DNA of 64,000 nucleotides. Source: Isoetes taiwanensis. Its lineage: Eukaryota; Streptophyta; Lycopodiopsida; Isoetales; Isoetaceae. A program made the translations under genes and the position numbers. The stretch spans positions 3,877,815-3,941,814 of the forward strand of contig JAJEKV010000066.1 of NCBI GenBank assembly GCA_021234155.1, read 5' to 3'. Below are positions 46,315 to 59,504 of the stretch, one piece after another; position 1 is the stretch's first letter; every line of letters begins with the position of its first letter. The notes below the pieces were generated by a model that saw only the letters and a list, made by a program, of their open reading frames with translations, made no database searches and was not told the DNA's origin.

Positions 46315-47537
46315 AGTTTGCCCAATTCGTTTTGTATTGGGGGAGGGTATTTTGGCAATGGTGGGGACTATGATTTCGGTATGATATTGTATAGAAAAAG
46401 GTATATTTAGGCAAATTTGAGGAGCTTAATTGGCTTAAGGGAGGATTTTCTAATTTTGGTTGGCTTTGTTGAGGAATTAGTCCTCTATGTCATAGGTTCC
46501 AATTTAAAAAGCATGTGAAGGCCGCTGGGCAGCGGATAGGAGCGTACAAGGTGGCTGTGAACATGCCGGATTTGCAGGTTGGAAGCGGACCTGCGTTTCT
46601 ATCATATCGATTTCGGCATGGAGCTTTCAAATTTGAGCATGTCCATAAGTGGCAAAGAAATGAAAGACGTTAAGCACTCTATTTCGGAGCAGCGCCGCAC
46701 CAGGCGTCGAAAGAGGCAGAGCTATGCAGGTTTCTGCGATTCTGAGGCCTTGCATTCTCCCCTCGTTCCCGATGACATCGAAATTCTTTGTGCCATGTCA
46801 ATCCTTCTGCTGAGCGCCTTGCAATTTCATCCATGGATCAGACAGCAGAAATGGACACCACGGATACCCAACTATATTCTACCCCGCAGCAGAGATTTTG
46901 GATTCTAATGGGCTCTGCCTCAATCGGCTTAATTCTTCCAAAGGGGATGCTGCTGCTGGTTCTACAGAAGATTTAATTTGTGGGTCTGTTTCAGCCCCTG
47001 GGTGGATACATCTTAGCTGATCTAGGACCAGGAATTTATCGCTGGGGAATTGATAACTACGGTAGTGCAAAAACTGTGAGCCATGAAATTCCGATTGGGC
47101 ATGAAAGTTTTGGGCATTTGTGGTTGAAATTCCTCTGTAGGTTTTCGTTCTTTTCACAAATCCGAAAGACCAACAAATTTCTTGATGATCCTGCGGCTTG
47201 TGGTGAGGCCATTGTGTCATGGGTCAATGCAGGGATTCGGTGGGCTAGTGTGTTGAAGCTATAGCAGCTTTGAACAGGGCAGGCGCTATGGCAGAAGGCT
47301 ATGCTGGTTTATACTATGGCAGGAATGGGTGCAGCAAAATTCATTGGCACCATTGGTTGTTTTCTATTTTGCTTCTTTTTTATTTTTGCTTCAACCATGT
47401 GTTCGGTTTATACCATTGACATTGGCATGCATTTTTTCTGTCAAAAATCTAAGGGCCATTGATCTGGCACAATACCGAGAATATCCGCCAGATCAATGGT
47501 TGAAAATAAAACTTGAACGTGACGCCATAAAGATAGC
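46315..47537. mobile_element. 1.22-kb insertion with a 12-bp target-site duplication, unclassified
   Basis: The insertion interrupts copy 2 of the duplicated segment and is flanked by ATAAAGTTATTA at 46,303-46,314 and 47,538-47,549. The uninterrupted copy 1 provides the empty site. No terminal inverted repeat or poly-A tail is visible. The interior has a 109-codon plus-strand frame (46,579-46,908, with SEALHSPLVPDDIEILC) that continues weakly in other frames, and a perfect 13-bp stem-loop at 47,456-47,499. It may be a Mutator-type element carrying a gene fragment or a truncated retroposed sequence. Confidence 0.6.
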
Positions 47538-47790
47538 ATAAAGTTATTATGTAACATTACAATAACATAAGATATGACAACTGCATTGCAGAGAAAATAA
47601 TTGCTCTACACCAACGATCTATGTCCTTTGAAAAAATGTTGCATGTGCTTACTAGAGCATGTGATTTATGTTGTTCCTTAAACTTACTAAAAAGTCCCCA
47701 TAAGCAAAAACAATCAAAAGTGTGCATCCAATCACATTTTCCAATTTCTTACTTACATTCCTAGGAATTCTTAGAGCAATGGTATCACAC

Positions 47791-50195
47791 AGAATACTTA
47801 TACGATAGCTTCTTTGTTTCAAGCAATTATACTTAAATGGAAGATTTGTTTCTAAACTTATTCTCCTTGCAAGTTTTAGGGCCACATATTTTCTGTCTTC
47901 ACTCTTCAATATGATCTTCTAAGATATTTTTGTCAGTAGATGGTGCTGAATTTTATGGTTAGTTTTGTTTCAAATTTTAAAAACCTTTTCTATTAAGTAG
48001 GCTTACAGATCTAATCAATGTCTAGGAAACTATTGGAAGGTTTGATGGTTCATAATATTCTATTCTATTCTATTAAGCTTTTGGTATTAAGTAGGTGGGT
48101 TGAGCATGCATTACGCCAATCAATATCTGTAGTTGATGTCTTGGTGGTGCTAGTATGGGTTATCGTCTATACCATTTTCATTGAGAATCGAGATGGAAGG
48201 ATTAATTTTGTAAGCAGTACTTTATGCACGTAATTGTAGTCATGATGCCCTAATGACATATGGTTTTTGATAATCAGAATGAGAATTTGACTATGATTTG
48301 ATCCTCAAGATTTGAACCCCATCCAACACACTAGTAGTCTATTGGCCTAAATACACACCAATATATCACAACTTAACCACAACCACCTTTTTTTACCATT
48401 CCTAGCCCTTTGCCCCAAGCCTGCGCTTGTAGCTGCCAAAGTTGAACTGCCAAGTTTCAGGACTAAAAAACTTGAAAGTGGAGTCTTGGCATTGATCTCT
48501 TCTCTCTTCTCGAGATCCCTTGCATCCTCAACATCCAAAGCTCCAAGCGCTCTCCAGATTGAATGAGCCCAAATTGAACTCGCTTTAAGAAAAAATCAAA
48601 ATGTGGTCCAGGAATTGAAAACAATGCTAAGTCCCAGGGAGGATATTGCAATCCACATGTCACCACTCCATTTGGTAACCTATACATGGGCTAGCATATT
48701 GTATCATAAAGCATGCGAAGGAAATGAAACAATTTTAGCCCTCTATCCGTGGGATGTCTTACATGATGAAATCAATGCATTTGCTAATCCTACGAAAAGG
48801 AATAACGGTATTGTAATTCTCCTTCGACGAAAGGGTATTACACTCGAGGGTATTCCACTAGAGGGAATAACTATAAAGTTAATTGACAGTGGAGCATTCC
48901 TAATACGCGATGCCTCCAGATAGGTTCACTGAACAACAACTGAGATTCTCTCGATGGCGGATGGTTTGGATGGGCTGCAAAGTATCGCAGTATATCTCTG
49001 ACATGATCCTCCCATCCCAGTTTGTGGGGTGATTCCTTTTTATGGGATATAATAAGGGGATGATACTTTATGGAGGAATTGTTTGGACATGATTCCTTCT
49101 GATGAAATGACCTATGGGGTATGTTTTTCTAGATGAATATCCTTTTGGGGATTCCACCATCTCACAAGAGATTTGTCTGACGGGATAATTAGCTTGTGAT
49201 TCCGTCCGGAAGGATTTATCTAGTGTGATTCCTCGTGGCAGTATCAAAAGGTGTGATTCCACCAGAAGGGTTCAACATCATCTTACAAATATGCATAGAA
49301 TGTGACAATATTTTCGAACAACCTAATCTGTGTGAAACCTCTAGCAAACTGTAGGATGCCTAGATTAAAAATAAAATTCAAAGATTAAATCAATACAAAG
49401 ACGTTGCAATGAAATAAAATCAATTAGCAAAGGATCTAACGTAACAAATGTTTAATTCACACTTCAATTATCACGGCCAGTCGAATAGTTGACAATGATT
49501 TCTATGACAGCCTTTTTACGGAGAAGAAAAATCAATTTTATATCTACTTAACCGTCATTCATTTAAATTGGATTTATGCCAGGATTTTGGACCATTTTGG
49601 CACTGCAACTTTTTCCCGGGTTAGTAAATTTGCATCGAGAATGTGATTTTTCTTTTTTTTAACAGCACATTACAAACATGTTTTATAGAGTTATGAAAAA
49701 AGAAACTCCATTACATTTTGTAAGATTACAATGTTTTTCCACCAAACAACCTTCGTAGATAGTTCCTATGATTTCTATTGTGGACCAAAATTGAAGTCCT
49801 TGCACGTAATTTCCATCAAAGCTACAGGCGCACAAAACAAGCATTAGTTTTTCAAATGACATACGAAATGAGTCACAAAAAAAAGTCGGTTGCTAAGAAG
49901 AGTAAGCTAAGAAAAAAAGAAAGAAAGCAGAAGCCATGTTGCCATGTTTTCTAAAATTGCATTGCAAAGTTTAAACCTCTTAGTTTGAAGCATGTGTATC
50001 GTTTATAACATGGTTTCAAGATAATATTACCTCAAAAATGAGTTTTTTCTAAGAAAGATATCAACTTGAAAATAGGTAAAAAAACAAGCTAGAATAGACA
50101 CGCCTGGCGTGACATCCAAAAAAAATCTTCTTTGTATATAAAAAAAAAAAAGAACAAACTTACCATTTTTACGGAGCTCTTTCAAATCTTTTCAA
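47791..50195. other. Non-coding region with a degenerate GTGATTCC repeat
   Basis: Between 49,028 and 49,262 the string GTGATTCC or a close variant occurs about six times at irregular 20-60 bp spacing, suggesting an eroded tandem repeat. The open frame at 48,603-48,923 matches nothing I recognise. The remainder is AT-rich with no features. Confidence 0.4.
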
Positions 50196-50560
50196 ATGGG
50201 AAGCTGGAATCCTTCGGTAGTCTTCGTCTCACAGCTTCAACAGTCTTCCTTTTTGAAGACTACAGCAGCACAGCAGAGCTTTAACAACTCGGCAACCAGC
50301 CGATTTACCTCCTTCAACAGAATCGGCCCAACAAAAACACTTCCGGCCTTGTTCTTCCCAAAAAACCCCAATTGGCATCCGCTCTGCAGCCCAGCTTGTG
50401 GATGATGCATACACTCAGAAATACATCAAAGCTCTACCTGAACGATCCAACATTCCGTCTCCCTTTCTGGAACTGGGATAATCAGAGTGCTACAGAGCCC
50501 CTTCCAAATTCCATGCCGGCTCTGTTCACTAAAAACTCTGTTCTGGTGGATGAAAAACTC
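50196..50560 (+). pseudogene. Polyphenol oxidase (tyrosinase family) fragment
   Basis: Polyphenol oxidases are dicopper plastid enzymes that oxidise phenols to quinones. The frame starting at 50,372 contains LYLNDPTFRLPFWNWDNQ, the very conserved DPTFxLPFWNWD block that follows the CuA site in plant enzymes, then MPALFTKNS. The frame at 50,196-50,405 just upstream is Ser/Thr-rich and starts MGSWNPSVVF, and could be a plastid transit peptide in a shifted frame. The copper-binding histidines are not present. The fragment stops where the 140-bp tandem repeat begins. Confidence 0.75.
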
Positions 50561-50640
50561 TGTTCTGGTGGAGGCGCATACCATTTTTTGTTTCTCTTTG
50601 TGCTTCCTCTTGCACCTTCTTGATCGATCCACAAACACTT

Positions 50641-50919
50641 CTGGCCTGGCTCCGCCCTATTCCGGCCTGGCTCCGCCCTATTCCAATGTGTCTTCCGATA
50701 TCAGGTAAATACAGAATGACCTATTTTTTTCATTCATTCATTCTTTGAATCCTAAATTTGAATATTTACCTCTTTGTTCTGGCCTGGCTCCGCCCTATTC
50801 CGGCCTGGCTCCGCCCTATTCCAATCTGTCATCCAATATCAAGTAAATACAGAATGACCTATTTTTTTCATTCATTCATTCTTTGAATCCTAACTTTGAA
50901 TATTTACCTCTTTGTGCTT
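50641..50919. repeat. Two-copy tandem duplication, unit about 140 bp
   Basis: Each copy begins with a doubled GGCCTGGCTCCGCCCTATTCC block and ends TTGAATATTTACCTCTTTGT. A separate module, TTTGTGCTTCCTCTTGCA then CTTCTTGATCGATCC, occurs three times around it (50,597, 50,965 and 51,152), so the area has been repeatedly duplicated. Confidence 0.9.
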
Positions 50920-53309
50920 CCTCTTTCTTGGTCGATCCCTGTTAAACCCATTTTCTGCTTCTCTTTGTGCTTCCTCTTGCACTTTCTTGATCGATCCATA
51001 GCTTTTCTTTTCATCCTTTCGCGCAGCAGATGGGCGATTCGTGCCGGCTTTGATTCATATTTTATGCTTGCTTATCTGAAAATTTAGATCTAAAATGCAT
51101 GAACGAAATTGAAATTCAAATTTAGCCTTGAGTCCATTTTGTGTTTCTTTTTTGTGCTTCCTACTGCATCTTCTTGATCGATCCATGGCTTCCCCTTTCA
51201 TCTTTTCATATTGCAGCTGCGCTCCTTGGATTCATCATGCAAAAGATCATCGCAATGGCGATTCAGACTGCCAGCTCTAAACCCATATGCGCCATCTCCA
51301 AAGCTAACTGTGCCATCTTCAAAGCCATCTCCAAAGCCATCTACGGCTGTTCACAGGTTCTAATCTTCGCCAATGCTCTTTCTGTCAATGAACAGGGTAT
51401 TTCTACTGCGACAAGAATTCCCAACGAGGGCACTCAGGGTGTTTTGAAGCAGCCAGGTAAAACCAACGACATGCTTGGTTAAATTAATACCGTAATCTAT
51501 TTGTCGTTTTAAATTTTCGACGCTTGTTACAGCAAGAGATGGACCTTTGTCGTCAGAAATTGACTCGGCAAGCTGCGTTGGAGGCCATTTAACGATTTAT
51601 AACGAATTTATGAGAAGCAACAGCATGGGCTCTTGGATGAGCACTCGTGGGAATCAATGTACAGGAATTGACTGGGCCACTGCCGAAAATCAAAGGAAGC
51701 AACTTCTATGCTTGTGTATATAGGTTGAGGCATTCGAAGGAAGCGGATTAAAGCCGGAGATGGGAAGGGCATTTTATTCTGAAGCTTTTATGCTCGTTCT
51801 CATCACTTTTCTGTTGTGCTTGGAATTGTCGAATGCCCAGGCCTGTTATCAGAGGTACAACTATTATTTATAAGAATTATCTTGGCATGTGATTTTTTTT
51901 TGCCAGCAATCCATTAAATATGCTTTTTAACTTATTAGAACCTTGCTTTAAAATTTCTTTCCAGAGACTCTGTATTTTATGCCTCCCTTTGTCGTCCTCT
52001 AACTTGAAAGGTATCGAACAGCTTTTACAAACAAGAGTTTTTTAGCAGTTTCTCAAGCGCAAGGGAATCTAATACACGCCAAGCGTGAATTGCAATAAAA
52101 AAAAGTTAAGGATAATGTGGCTGATAATGTGGTTGGTAGCATTTGATAATGTGATTGCTTTCTATCTCAAAAAGCCTGAGTCAATTTTAGCCCTTATTTA
52201 TTTTTAGTATGTGCTTCTTGTTCTTTAATCCTTGCACTTTCCTAATTCTGATTCAATTTTCATGGTGCTCTTCCGTTTAGCCCAAATCAAACCTTGATCA
52301 GCCTTTGCTGCAATCGATGGAGTTAAGGTCTCTTCAACAGACCTCTTCAATGGAGTTGTAAGGTCGTTATCTAATATATGAGTAAAGTGCAAGTTTACTT
52401 TTCATGTTTTCAATCCTTGCAACCGTGCTCCAAGATTATGTAATTTTTTGTCTTTCAGGTTTTTCGCAGTGAACATCTTTGTAAAAATTAACAAAGCTAA
52501 GGGGCTTACCGACTTCATTGAGAATTTTTGAATACTAGTTAAATTGAGTAGAATGGATTATCTATTTAATTGGTGCGATCCCATTTGACTTAAAATCACG
52601 CTTGGCATGGTTTGTAATGGTGTTTTACTTGTAAGTTCATTACCATTTGTAGGCTTCTAAAGGCCATGTTGACAACTATAATTAGCAACTCTACATGACT
52701 TACGTAGTCTATCCATTTGTTTATCCACGCATTGTCTAAGTATGGTCCTAACCAGAGAAAAAAGCAGGCTAATTATTATTTCCCTATGCATCCAAAATTC
52801 TAAGAAGGATTAAATCTCTTGTATCAATACGATGTAAAAAATCTTTGTGTACATAAAGGTGGTGTTGTCTGCAAATGTTAATAAAACATTAGTTTCCTTC
52901 CTATATTCAAAGTAATAGTCAAAATACCTACTAAATATGGAAAAAAAAATTGTATTTTAGCAAAACAAAAAATTGGTGCCACAACACTACATCAACTAAG
53001 GGGTTTGCAAAAGTGGCGTGCTTTTGGAACAGACATAATCCCAATTTAAATGAATGATGGTTACTTTAGATTCTTCACTACTGGTATTCTCATTCAAAAG
53101 TGATCGACTCAATCGACCAGAGGTAATATGAATGAATAATATTTTAACGTCCATGAAGACTAAAAAGTCTATTGGCCAAATATACAATGTTGATCTATGG
53201 AATTGATGGAAGTAAATGTATTGCATCCACTCCCATCTATGCTCTGCACCATCTGTGAAGCCGGTCAAGTCCAAATACCAATTCAAAATGGAGTATTGAG
53301 CGATGTCAT
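50920..53309. other. Unassigned region
   Basis: A plus-strand frame ending at 51,482 (with AISKANCAIFKAISKAIYG) is of low complexity and not recognised. The rest is AT-rich and featureless. Confidence 0.35.
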
Positions 53310-54165
53310 TTTTTTTTTGAAGGACAACAAGTTCATTAATCATAGGTAACCATTACAAGACGTATAAATCTCATCTAGCTGTGCAAACACAAGCCAACGC
53401 TCCCGAAGCACGAGCCTGAAGCATTATGTACTCACTCCAGCATAAGAGACTAATGATAAGAATTAATTTAAAGATACCGAATCCAAATATGATGTCTCAC
53501 TTCTTCCCTGAGGGAGGAAAAATCATAAGCCGTCAGTATCTTAGCCTGGGCTACAACAATGACTCTACGAACAGGTGAATAAATGCCTTGAAAAATGTGC
53601 ATCCTACGACACTCCCAGATTGATCACAGTAACCAACCAGACCCGAGATGAAATGCCTTCTGTTTATCTGGGGCCCATGCACCTGGGTAGGATGCTAGGA
53701 GAATAGTTTGGCAATCTAGTGTACTGTTAAATAATTCTTGGAGCCAGGACCATGCTGGTTGAACTTTTGGACAGGAAAAGAGGCAATGCTCAAGTGTTTC
53801 AACATCTAAAAGGCAAGGTGGACATATTGCAGAGTTGTGAGGATCATAGTGATGCCACAAGGTGTTTACATGCAAACACCTATATAAGACTTGCCACCAA
53901 AGTACAAGTGCCATGCGCGAGCCCGCATGGGTTCTGTGATCTGTAGAATCTTGTAATTGAAAAGTAACAGCTTGCCACATTTTGGAGGGGGAGTTAAAGA
54001 AGGAGAGATGTTTCAGATTTTTCCATATCATTATAATACGTCCACTTCTACCAGAAGCCTCAATCCAGGTGGAAGAGGCTCCAGGGTAAATCCAGTCTCC
54101 AAGATTATTGCCATCCATTTGGCAATGGGAGGGGACATGGAGCTAAGAGCAGATGGTATATAAAG
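53310..54165 (-). mobile_element. LINE 3' end (zf-RVT domain) with poly-A tail
   Basis: The minus-strand frame 54,118-53,624 has the layout of the zinc-binding domain at the C-terminus of plant L1-type LINEs: LWWQVLYRCLHVNTLWH, then CPPCLLDVETLEHCLFSCPKVQPAW. An A10 tract (minus strand, 53,312-53,321) is the likely tail. Reverse transcriptase is missing, so this is a 5'-truncated insertion. Its family differs from the LINE at 12,870. Confidence 0.8.
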
Positions 54166-54189
54166 CGGCCAATATTGCAAAAAAACAAC

Positions 54190-55213
54190 CAACTTTATAT
54201 TGATACAATAATGTCAATTGCGAAACAAATATTTGGGCGCAGTAAAGGGAGAATGTCAGAGCGCTATCAAACACAAGAAGATTTTTATAATTCTTTGGAT
54301 ATATAGGCAGCTAGAAAGGCATTTAAATAGTTTACAAAGCAAAAACAAGCAGAATGAGGAATGCGATGGCGGCAACAATTGATGGATAAGCTCAGATAGT
54401 CCCTACGCGGTTCTGGAGTCGGTTTCAAACACATACATCCCCTATAGGTGATATCACGAAGCAAAAGCTATTTGATTTTGTCAATCAATTACATAATGTT
54501 CCAGATAGTGAATTGATGGCATATGTAGAAGGAAACATTGTAGACATGTTCACTTCAGAGGATGTGAATTCTTCTTTGAGAAAAATAGCTACTGGCAAGA
54601 CATGAAATGCGATGGGTCTGGCGATGGAACTCTTAAAATTGGGCTCATTACCAGGATGCGAAAACTTGCTGATTTGTTTAACATGGCATTGCATCAAGGC
54701 TTTCCAGAACGATGGTGTTTAAATAGAATTGTGCCCATCCATAAGGGTGAAGAGAAGTATGATGTCATGAATTATTGAACCACTTGATGAGTAGTGTCAT
54801 GGCAAAGCTGTTTGGGGCTGTGCTAGGAAAAAAAAATTAGCATGTGGGCAGAGGAAAGTAGAGTACGAGCATGTGGACAAGCAGGTTTTGAAATGGACAT
54901 TCTACTATTGATCATCTATTTTGCACTTAGAATGATAGCAAAAAGAGCTAAAGGAATGAAAAATGCTTTATAATGTTGCTTTGTAGACTTCACTAAGGCT
55001 TTTGACTACATCCATCGTACACACCAAGGCAGAGACTTGAATATTTGCAAGTGCCTAAAGCGCTACAAAAAGGAGTTGCATGCTTGTATAAAAAAGTGTT
55101 AGCTGAGCTTTCTTTTCCTCTACGCGTGACTGAAAAGATAGAAAGCAAAATTGGGGTGAAGCAGGATGCCGACACTATTTGGTGTTTTTATTGATGAACT
55201 TGAGCAGTGGATG

Positions 55214-55268
<55 letters not shown>

Positions 55269-55830
55269 TATTTTAACGTCACGCCACTAGGCAGCATCCA
55301 ACGGGACATGTGACCACACATCACACTACATTGCTCAGTTGGGCCCTGCCCCCAACCACTTTACATTGCGTCTGTGGGTTTTGACACCCAACAGTTCAGA
55401 GTGCGATTCTGGGCGGAGAGAGAAGATGATGCGGGAGTATGCTTTGCAAATATGTGATCAAGTTCTTATATGTGAGACAACGTTGTTATTTTCTCCTTTG
55501 GCGCGTGTTCATGATATACCCACATGAGCTAAGGTTTTATCCATGTCGCATAGAAACTATTGTGGAAGACGAATGCTATGCTTTCCTTGAATGCTCTAAA
55601 CTCATAGTGGTATGAGATGCTTATGGAATTTATGCAACTTTGCATTGGAGCTTTATATTATTACTTTCGATGCCCCAACAAGACTAGGACTTAACTTCAA
55701 GCATAGTGGAAACATCAGAAAACAACGATCTTAGACTTGATAGTCTAGTAGATGATATGGAGGTGAGAGGCCTCATTTAGTCTACTCATTACATGTGTTT
55801 TCTTTTTTTTGTTGTCCAATGGACCTGAGG
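54190..55830 (+). mobile_element. Second LINE copy, heavily degraded and interrupted
   Basis: The order matches the LINE at 12,870-15,826. A linker reads DMFTSEDVNSSLRKIATGKT (about 54,540-54,600), followed by a motif-B remnant PTLFGVFIDELEQWMK (about 55,168-55,215). After an insertion, a C-terminal remnant reads ETIVEDECYAFLECSK (about 55,549-55,596). Stops and shifts are frequent. The catalytic YADD region has been lost where the SINE-like repeat sits. Confidence 0.75.
55214..55420 (-). repeat. SINE-like repeat with a long (TATC)n tail
   Basis: Plus-strand (GATA)13 or so at 55,214-55,268 becomes a (TATC)n 3' tail on the minus strand. The adjoining 50 bp resembles the part of 5,150-5,205 next to the other TATC tail. 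Further in, GGTGTCAAAACCC (minus strand, near 55,378-55,390) is B-box-like. The repeat lies inside the second LINE copy. Confidence 0.45.
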
Positions 55831-58800
55831 GTCTGATGTGGCGTGATGGTGATGATGATCATCATTTCCGTTGGTGATTCCCCTGTCTCATAAAAACCAT
55901 CAACTGAAGTCCCTTGCTTAAAAATACAACTCGCTTTAAATAAAACGAAGGCTCAAGGCTAAAACAAAAGAAAGGCCAAGAACCTAAAAAAAAGTAAGGA
56001 AAAGGCCGTCGTGACTGGAAGTGGCGCCTGCAAAATGGCTGCCTTCAATTTGACGTCTTTAAGTCTGTTAACTCCAAGTCCATAGATTCAACTGTGTAAT
56101 AGGTCAATTTCACTCAATCACCCGACTGGCTTTCAAATCAGCAAAAAAAGGGAAAAATATACGTACGGATTAACCCAACTCTAATCCTATCATATCCAAT
56201 TTCTAGGACATCACCAGACCTATTTCATGACAACCTACAAAAACTTGAAGAGAAAAATAATCACATGCCACAAGATTTTTGCAATGAACCTGCTAATCAT
56301 GAAAAGAAAAAGCGTATTGAATGCAGAACCTTACAAATTAGAATGGAAAAAAAAAAATATGCGCCTAATGGAAGGAGGCAAAGGAAACAATAAGAGAAGC
56401 GAGCTGCTGTGAGAAGAACACCAAAGGAGAAGAAAGAATGAGGGACAACTATATATGTTGCTTCTCTTCTCCGAGGATGTCGCTTCAGTGGCCCAGATTG
56501 CCCGAAAATGTCTCCACACATCAAATCTAACTCTATTGCTATGTCAAACTATATCTACCAAACTCATTTTTCAAACTTTAACCTAATTCTAATTCTGATG
56601 TTATATTCTTTCCTATCACTTTACTTAAAATCGATGGCTTTTAAGTCTTGCTACAATGATATGAAACAACATGGATGCTTGATCGGGAGGATCATCGTGA
56701 ACTATATGATTTTATACCAAACAAGCAAGCGTACATTGAAACCTATGCAGAAAAGTTAATGGTTTACTAAAGAAGGAGATTTTCTTATAAGCATGCTTGG
56801 GATTCCAGTATTAAAAAATAATTAGGTACAACTTAGGCATTACATTTCTTCCTTTTCTCTTCCTCTTTCTCTTCCTCTAGTTTGTCCATGTATGATCCAA
56901 CACGATTATAAATTATACTAAACATGCCATTAACTTAAGGTCATTTCATAGGTCATCATCTTCCAAGGCATGGTCGGTTGCATGTGATAGCAAGAAGCAT
57001 AAGTAGAGCGATGATGTTGAGGAGAAAGAAAACAAGTTCATTACCTGAAAAACATGCACATGGCATTGGTACGATGATCATGCTACTATTTTTGAAAAAA
57101 AAAAAAACAAGGTGCTGCGCACGGAGGGTTGCCCTACGGTGGCCCGAGAATGTGTTTTTATTTTCTTTGTTGTCGTTTCGTTTTCATGGTTCTTGTTGGG
57201 TCATTTTATGTGTCGGGGCTTATTAATGGTTTGAACGTGGGGTTTTGTTTTGTGTTGTTTTGTTTTGTTTATGAATTGTACATGGACCAAGAAGAGGCTT
57301 GCAAAGCTCAGTACCTAGACCAATTAGGATTGACGTGATTATGATCTTTGTCTAAAACATATTAGCCATTTATGAAGCTTTTTGTAGTTATATTAGTAAT
57401 GGAAATTGTACAGGGCCTGTATGAATACATGCTTTCATTTTCTTAGTGAATGCATACAAATATTAAGAATAGAGTACCCAATGGTACAAAAGGACCAATT
57501 CGTGCTTTGTTAATATAACAATCCCATTTCGAATATGTGTGTTTAAGTGCCTTGATGATGTAGTAATCCCATTTCTAATATGCACGTTTAACTTGGTTGG
57601 TGTCAGCTAATTTTGGTTTGACATAGTGGTGAACCATTCTTAATCGAGTCCTCATATTTTCTTGCATCCTCATGACCATATATATATATATTCCTGTGTT
57701 CTCTATAGATTCTTGATTCTTCTTCTTGTCGAGTATTTAGAGTTCTATATTATAGATCTCTCATATATTGTTGTGCTCCATATAGACTTTTGATTCTTCT
57801 TTTCGAGTATTTCGAAATACTAAAACCAAACTGGATGCCCTGAGATAGATGCAATATCAACAGATGAAAATGAAAATGCAAGTAAGAATATTGAAAGTAT
57901 GAGATGTGTTCAGAATTATGTGGTCAATATAGCAGAAGTCAGTGTTGAAAACAAATTTGCATCCATTATTTTCCATTAACATGTGAGCTCGCCTACTCTC
58001 TTCCAAGGCAAAGGCTACATGGAAATAAATAATTGCTTAGCTGTTCTTATCCATCACAAACAATTTAATCTATAATGACAAATTTCCCAAGTTCTAACTT
58101 TCATATTGAAATCTTTAAGCAATTCCAAAGTTCTCTACTTGCTTGTCCACTCTAATCTGTTGTATAGCTAGTGCACGTAATAGTGGAGTTTTGTCTACTA
58201 TTTTCCATTAACATGTGAGCTCGCCTACTCTCTTCCACAGCAAAGGCTACATGGAAATAAATAGTTGCTTAGATGTTCTTATCCATCACAAACAATTCAA
58301 TCTTTAATGACAAATTTCCAAGTTCTAACTTTAATATTGAAATCTCTTAGCAATTCCAAAGTTCTCTACTTACATGTCCACTCTAAGCTGTTGTATAGCT
58401 AGTGCACATAATAGTGGAGTTTTGTCTTTTATCCACCACAATGTGTTATTCAAGCGTTAACCCTTTCCAAAGGCTTCAAAATAAGGCATGTACAATACAA
58501 TAACCGTGGTCTTCAAAGCTACGAATTTTTAAGCGATTCCTCGCTGCTGCAAATGAAAGCAATCAATCTCTGATAAGAGCAAATTATATTATGTAATTCT
58601 CCACATGGTCAGATTGGATGCCCTATCATGATCACATAGAAAGCTGCCTCTATTGTTCCATGTAACACATTCTAACAATGTATCAAGGACTATAAAGTAA
58701 TACAAATACAGTCTGATTAATTCAAAATGCCCTCTACATTTAGCTTTCTTAAATAAATTGTCATCCACTTGTAAAGAATGTGAATGAAAAGCATAGACTA

Positions 58801-59504
58801 ACTGGCTTGATCCCTTCTGGCCCTGCTACATAATGCTACATACTGGTACAAAGGACTCTCAAGCAATTGGGCCGGTGCACGAATCTCTCAATTTTGTAGC
58901 TTGGTTGGCTTCTTGATAAATAACCCAATTATATATGAAATTTTATAAGCCTAAGCCCTCGACAGATACATCTATGCAATTTGTAACTTTATAATAAAAA
59001 TAAATAACCCTCACAATTTCACAATTCCCTGACCTTCACAATTTTATCCCTTCACAATTCCAAAGTCCTTCGGCATAATAGCTATAAGCTGCATTCAACC
59101 TTTCCCATTTGGTAATCTCGTATTATGGAAGTATTAAGAACTTTGAACAATGCAAGATTAGTTGCAAACGTGCGTTTGATTGCTAAATATGAAATTATAA
59201 TTATAGATTGTTAAGCGTTCAAAAATGTATTACCACTTTGAAATTGTTTGGTTTACTATCTGGGTTGGAACTCAAACTGTGTGCTGCAACTTTAGAGTCA
59301 ATCCTACATGAACAGATGAATAGATACATTTTATATAGTTATCAATCATAGTTGAAATGAGTACGTGCAAGAAGTACAAAGTACATGCTAAGAGATACCT
59401 GAATTAAAATTATTTATAATAGCTTCTTGCAATCTGGCCTTACAGCTTTGCCTCTGTACTGATGCATAATTATGATGGAAATCGAAGCTACAATATTGCC
59501 CTTT
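55831..59504. other. AT-rich non-coding region with a two-copy tandem duplication
   Basis: 57,965-58,195 and 58,197-58,427 are direct copies (unit about 232 bp, starting TTTTCCATTAACATGTGAGC and ending ATAGTGGAGTTTTGTCT) with about 15 differences. A TTTTGT-rich run lies near 57,242-57,270. No gene was recognised. Confidence 0.5.

Noticed and set aside
47456-47499. Perfect 13-bp stem-loop considered as a Helitron 3' hairpin
   Set aside because: It is followed by about 38 bp before the insertion ends, lacks a terminal CTRR, and the insertion has a target duplication, which Helitrons do not make.
48603-48923. 106-codon plus-strand frame
   Set aside because: No family resemblance, no splice context and no codon signature. 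Probably a chance frame.
51141-51482. Open frame considered as a histone H2B-like fragment
   Set aside because: Only a vague resemblance around NEGTQGV, with no histone-fold motif.
55214-55268. GATA array considered as a simple microsatellite only
   Set aside because: The adjoining sequence is shared with 5,150-5,205, so it is better explained as the tail of a repeated element.
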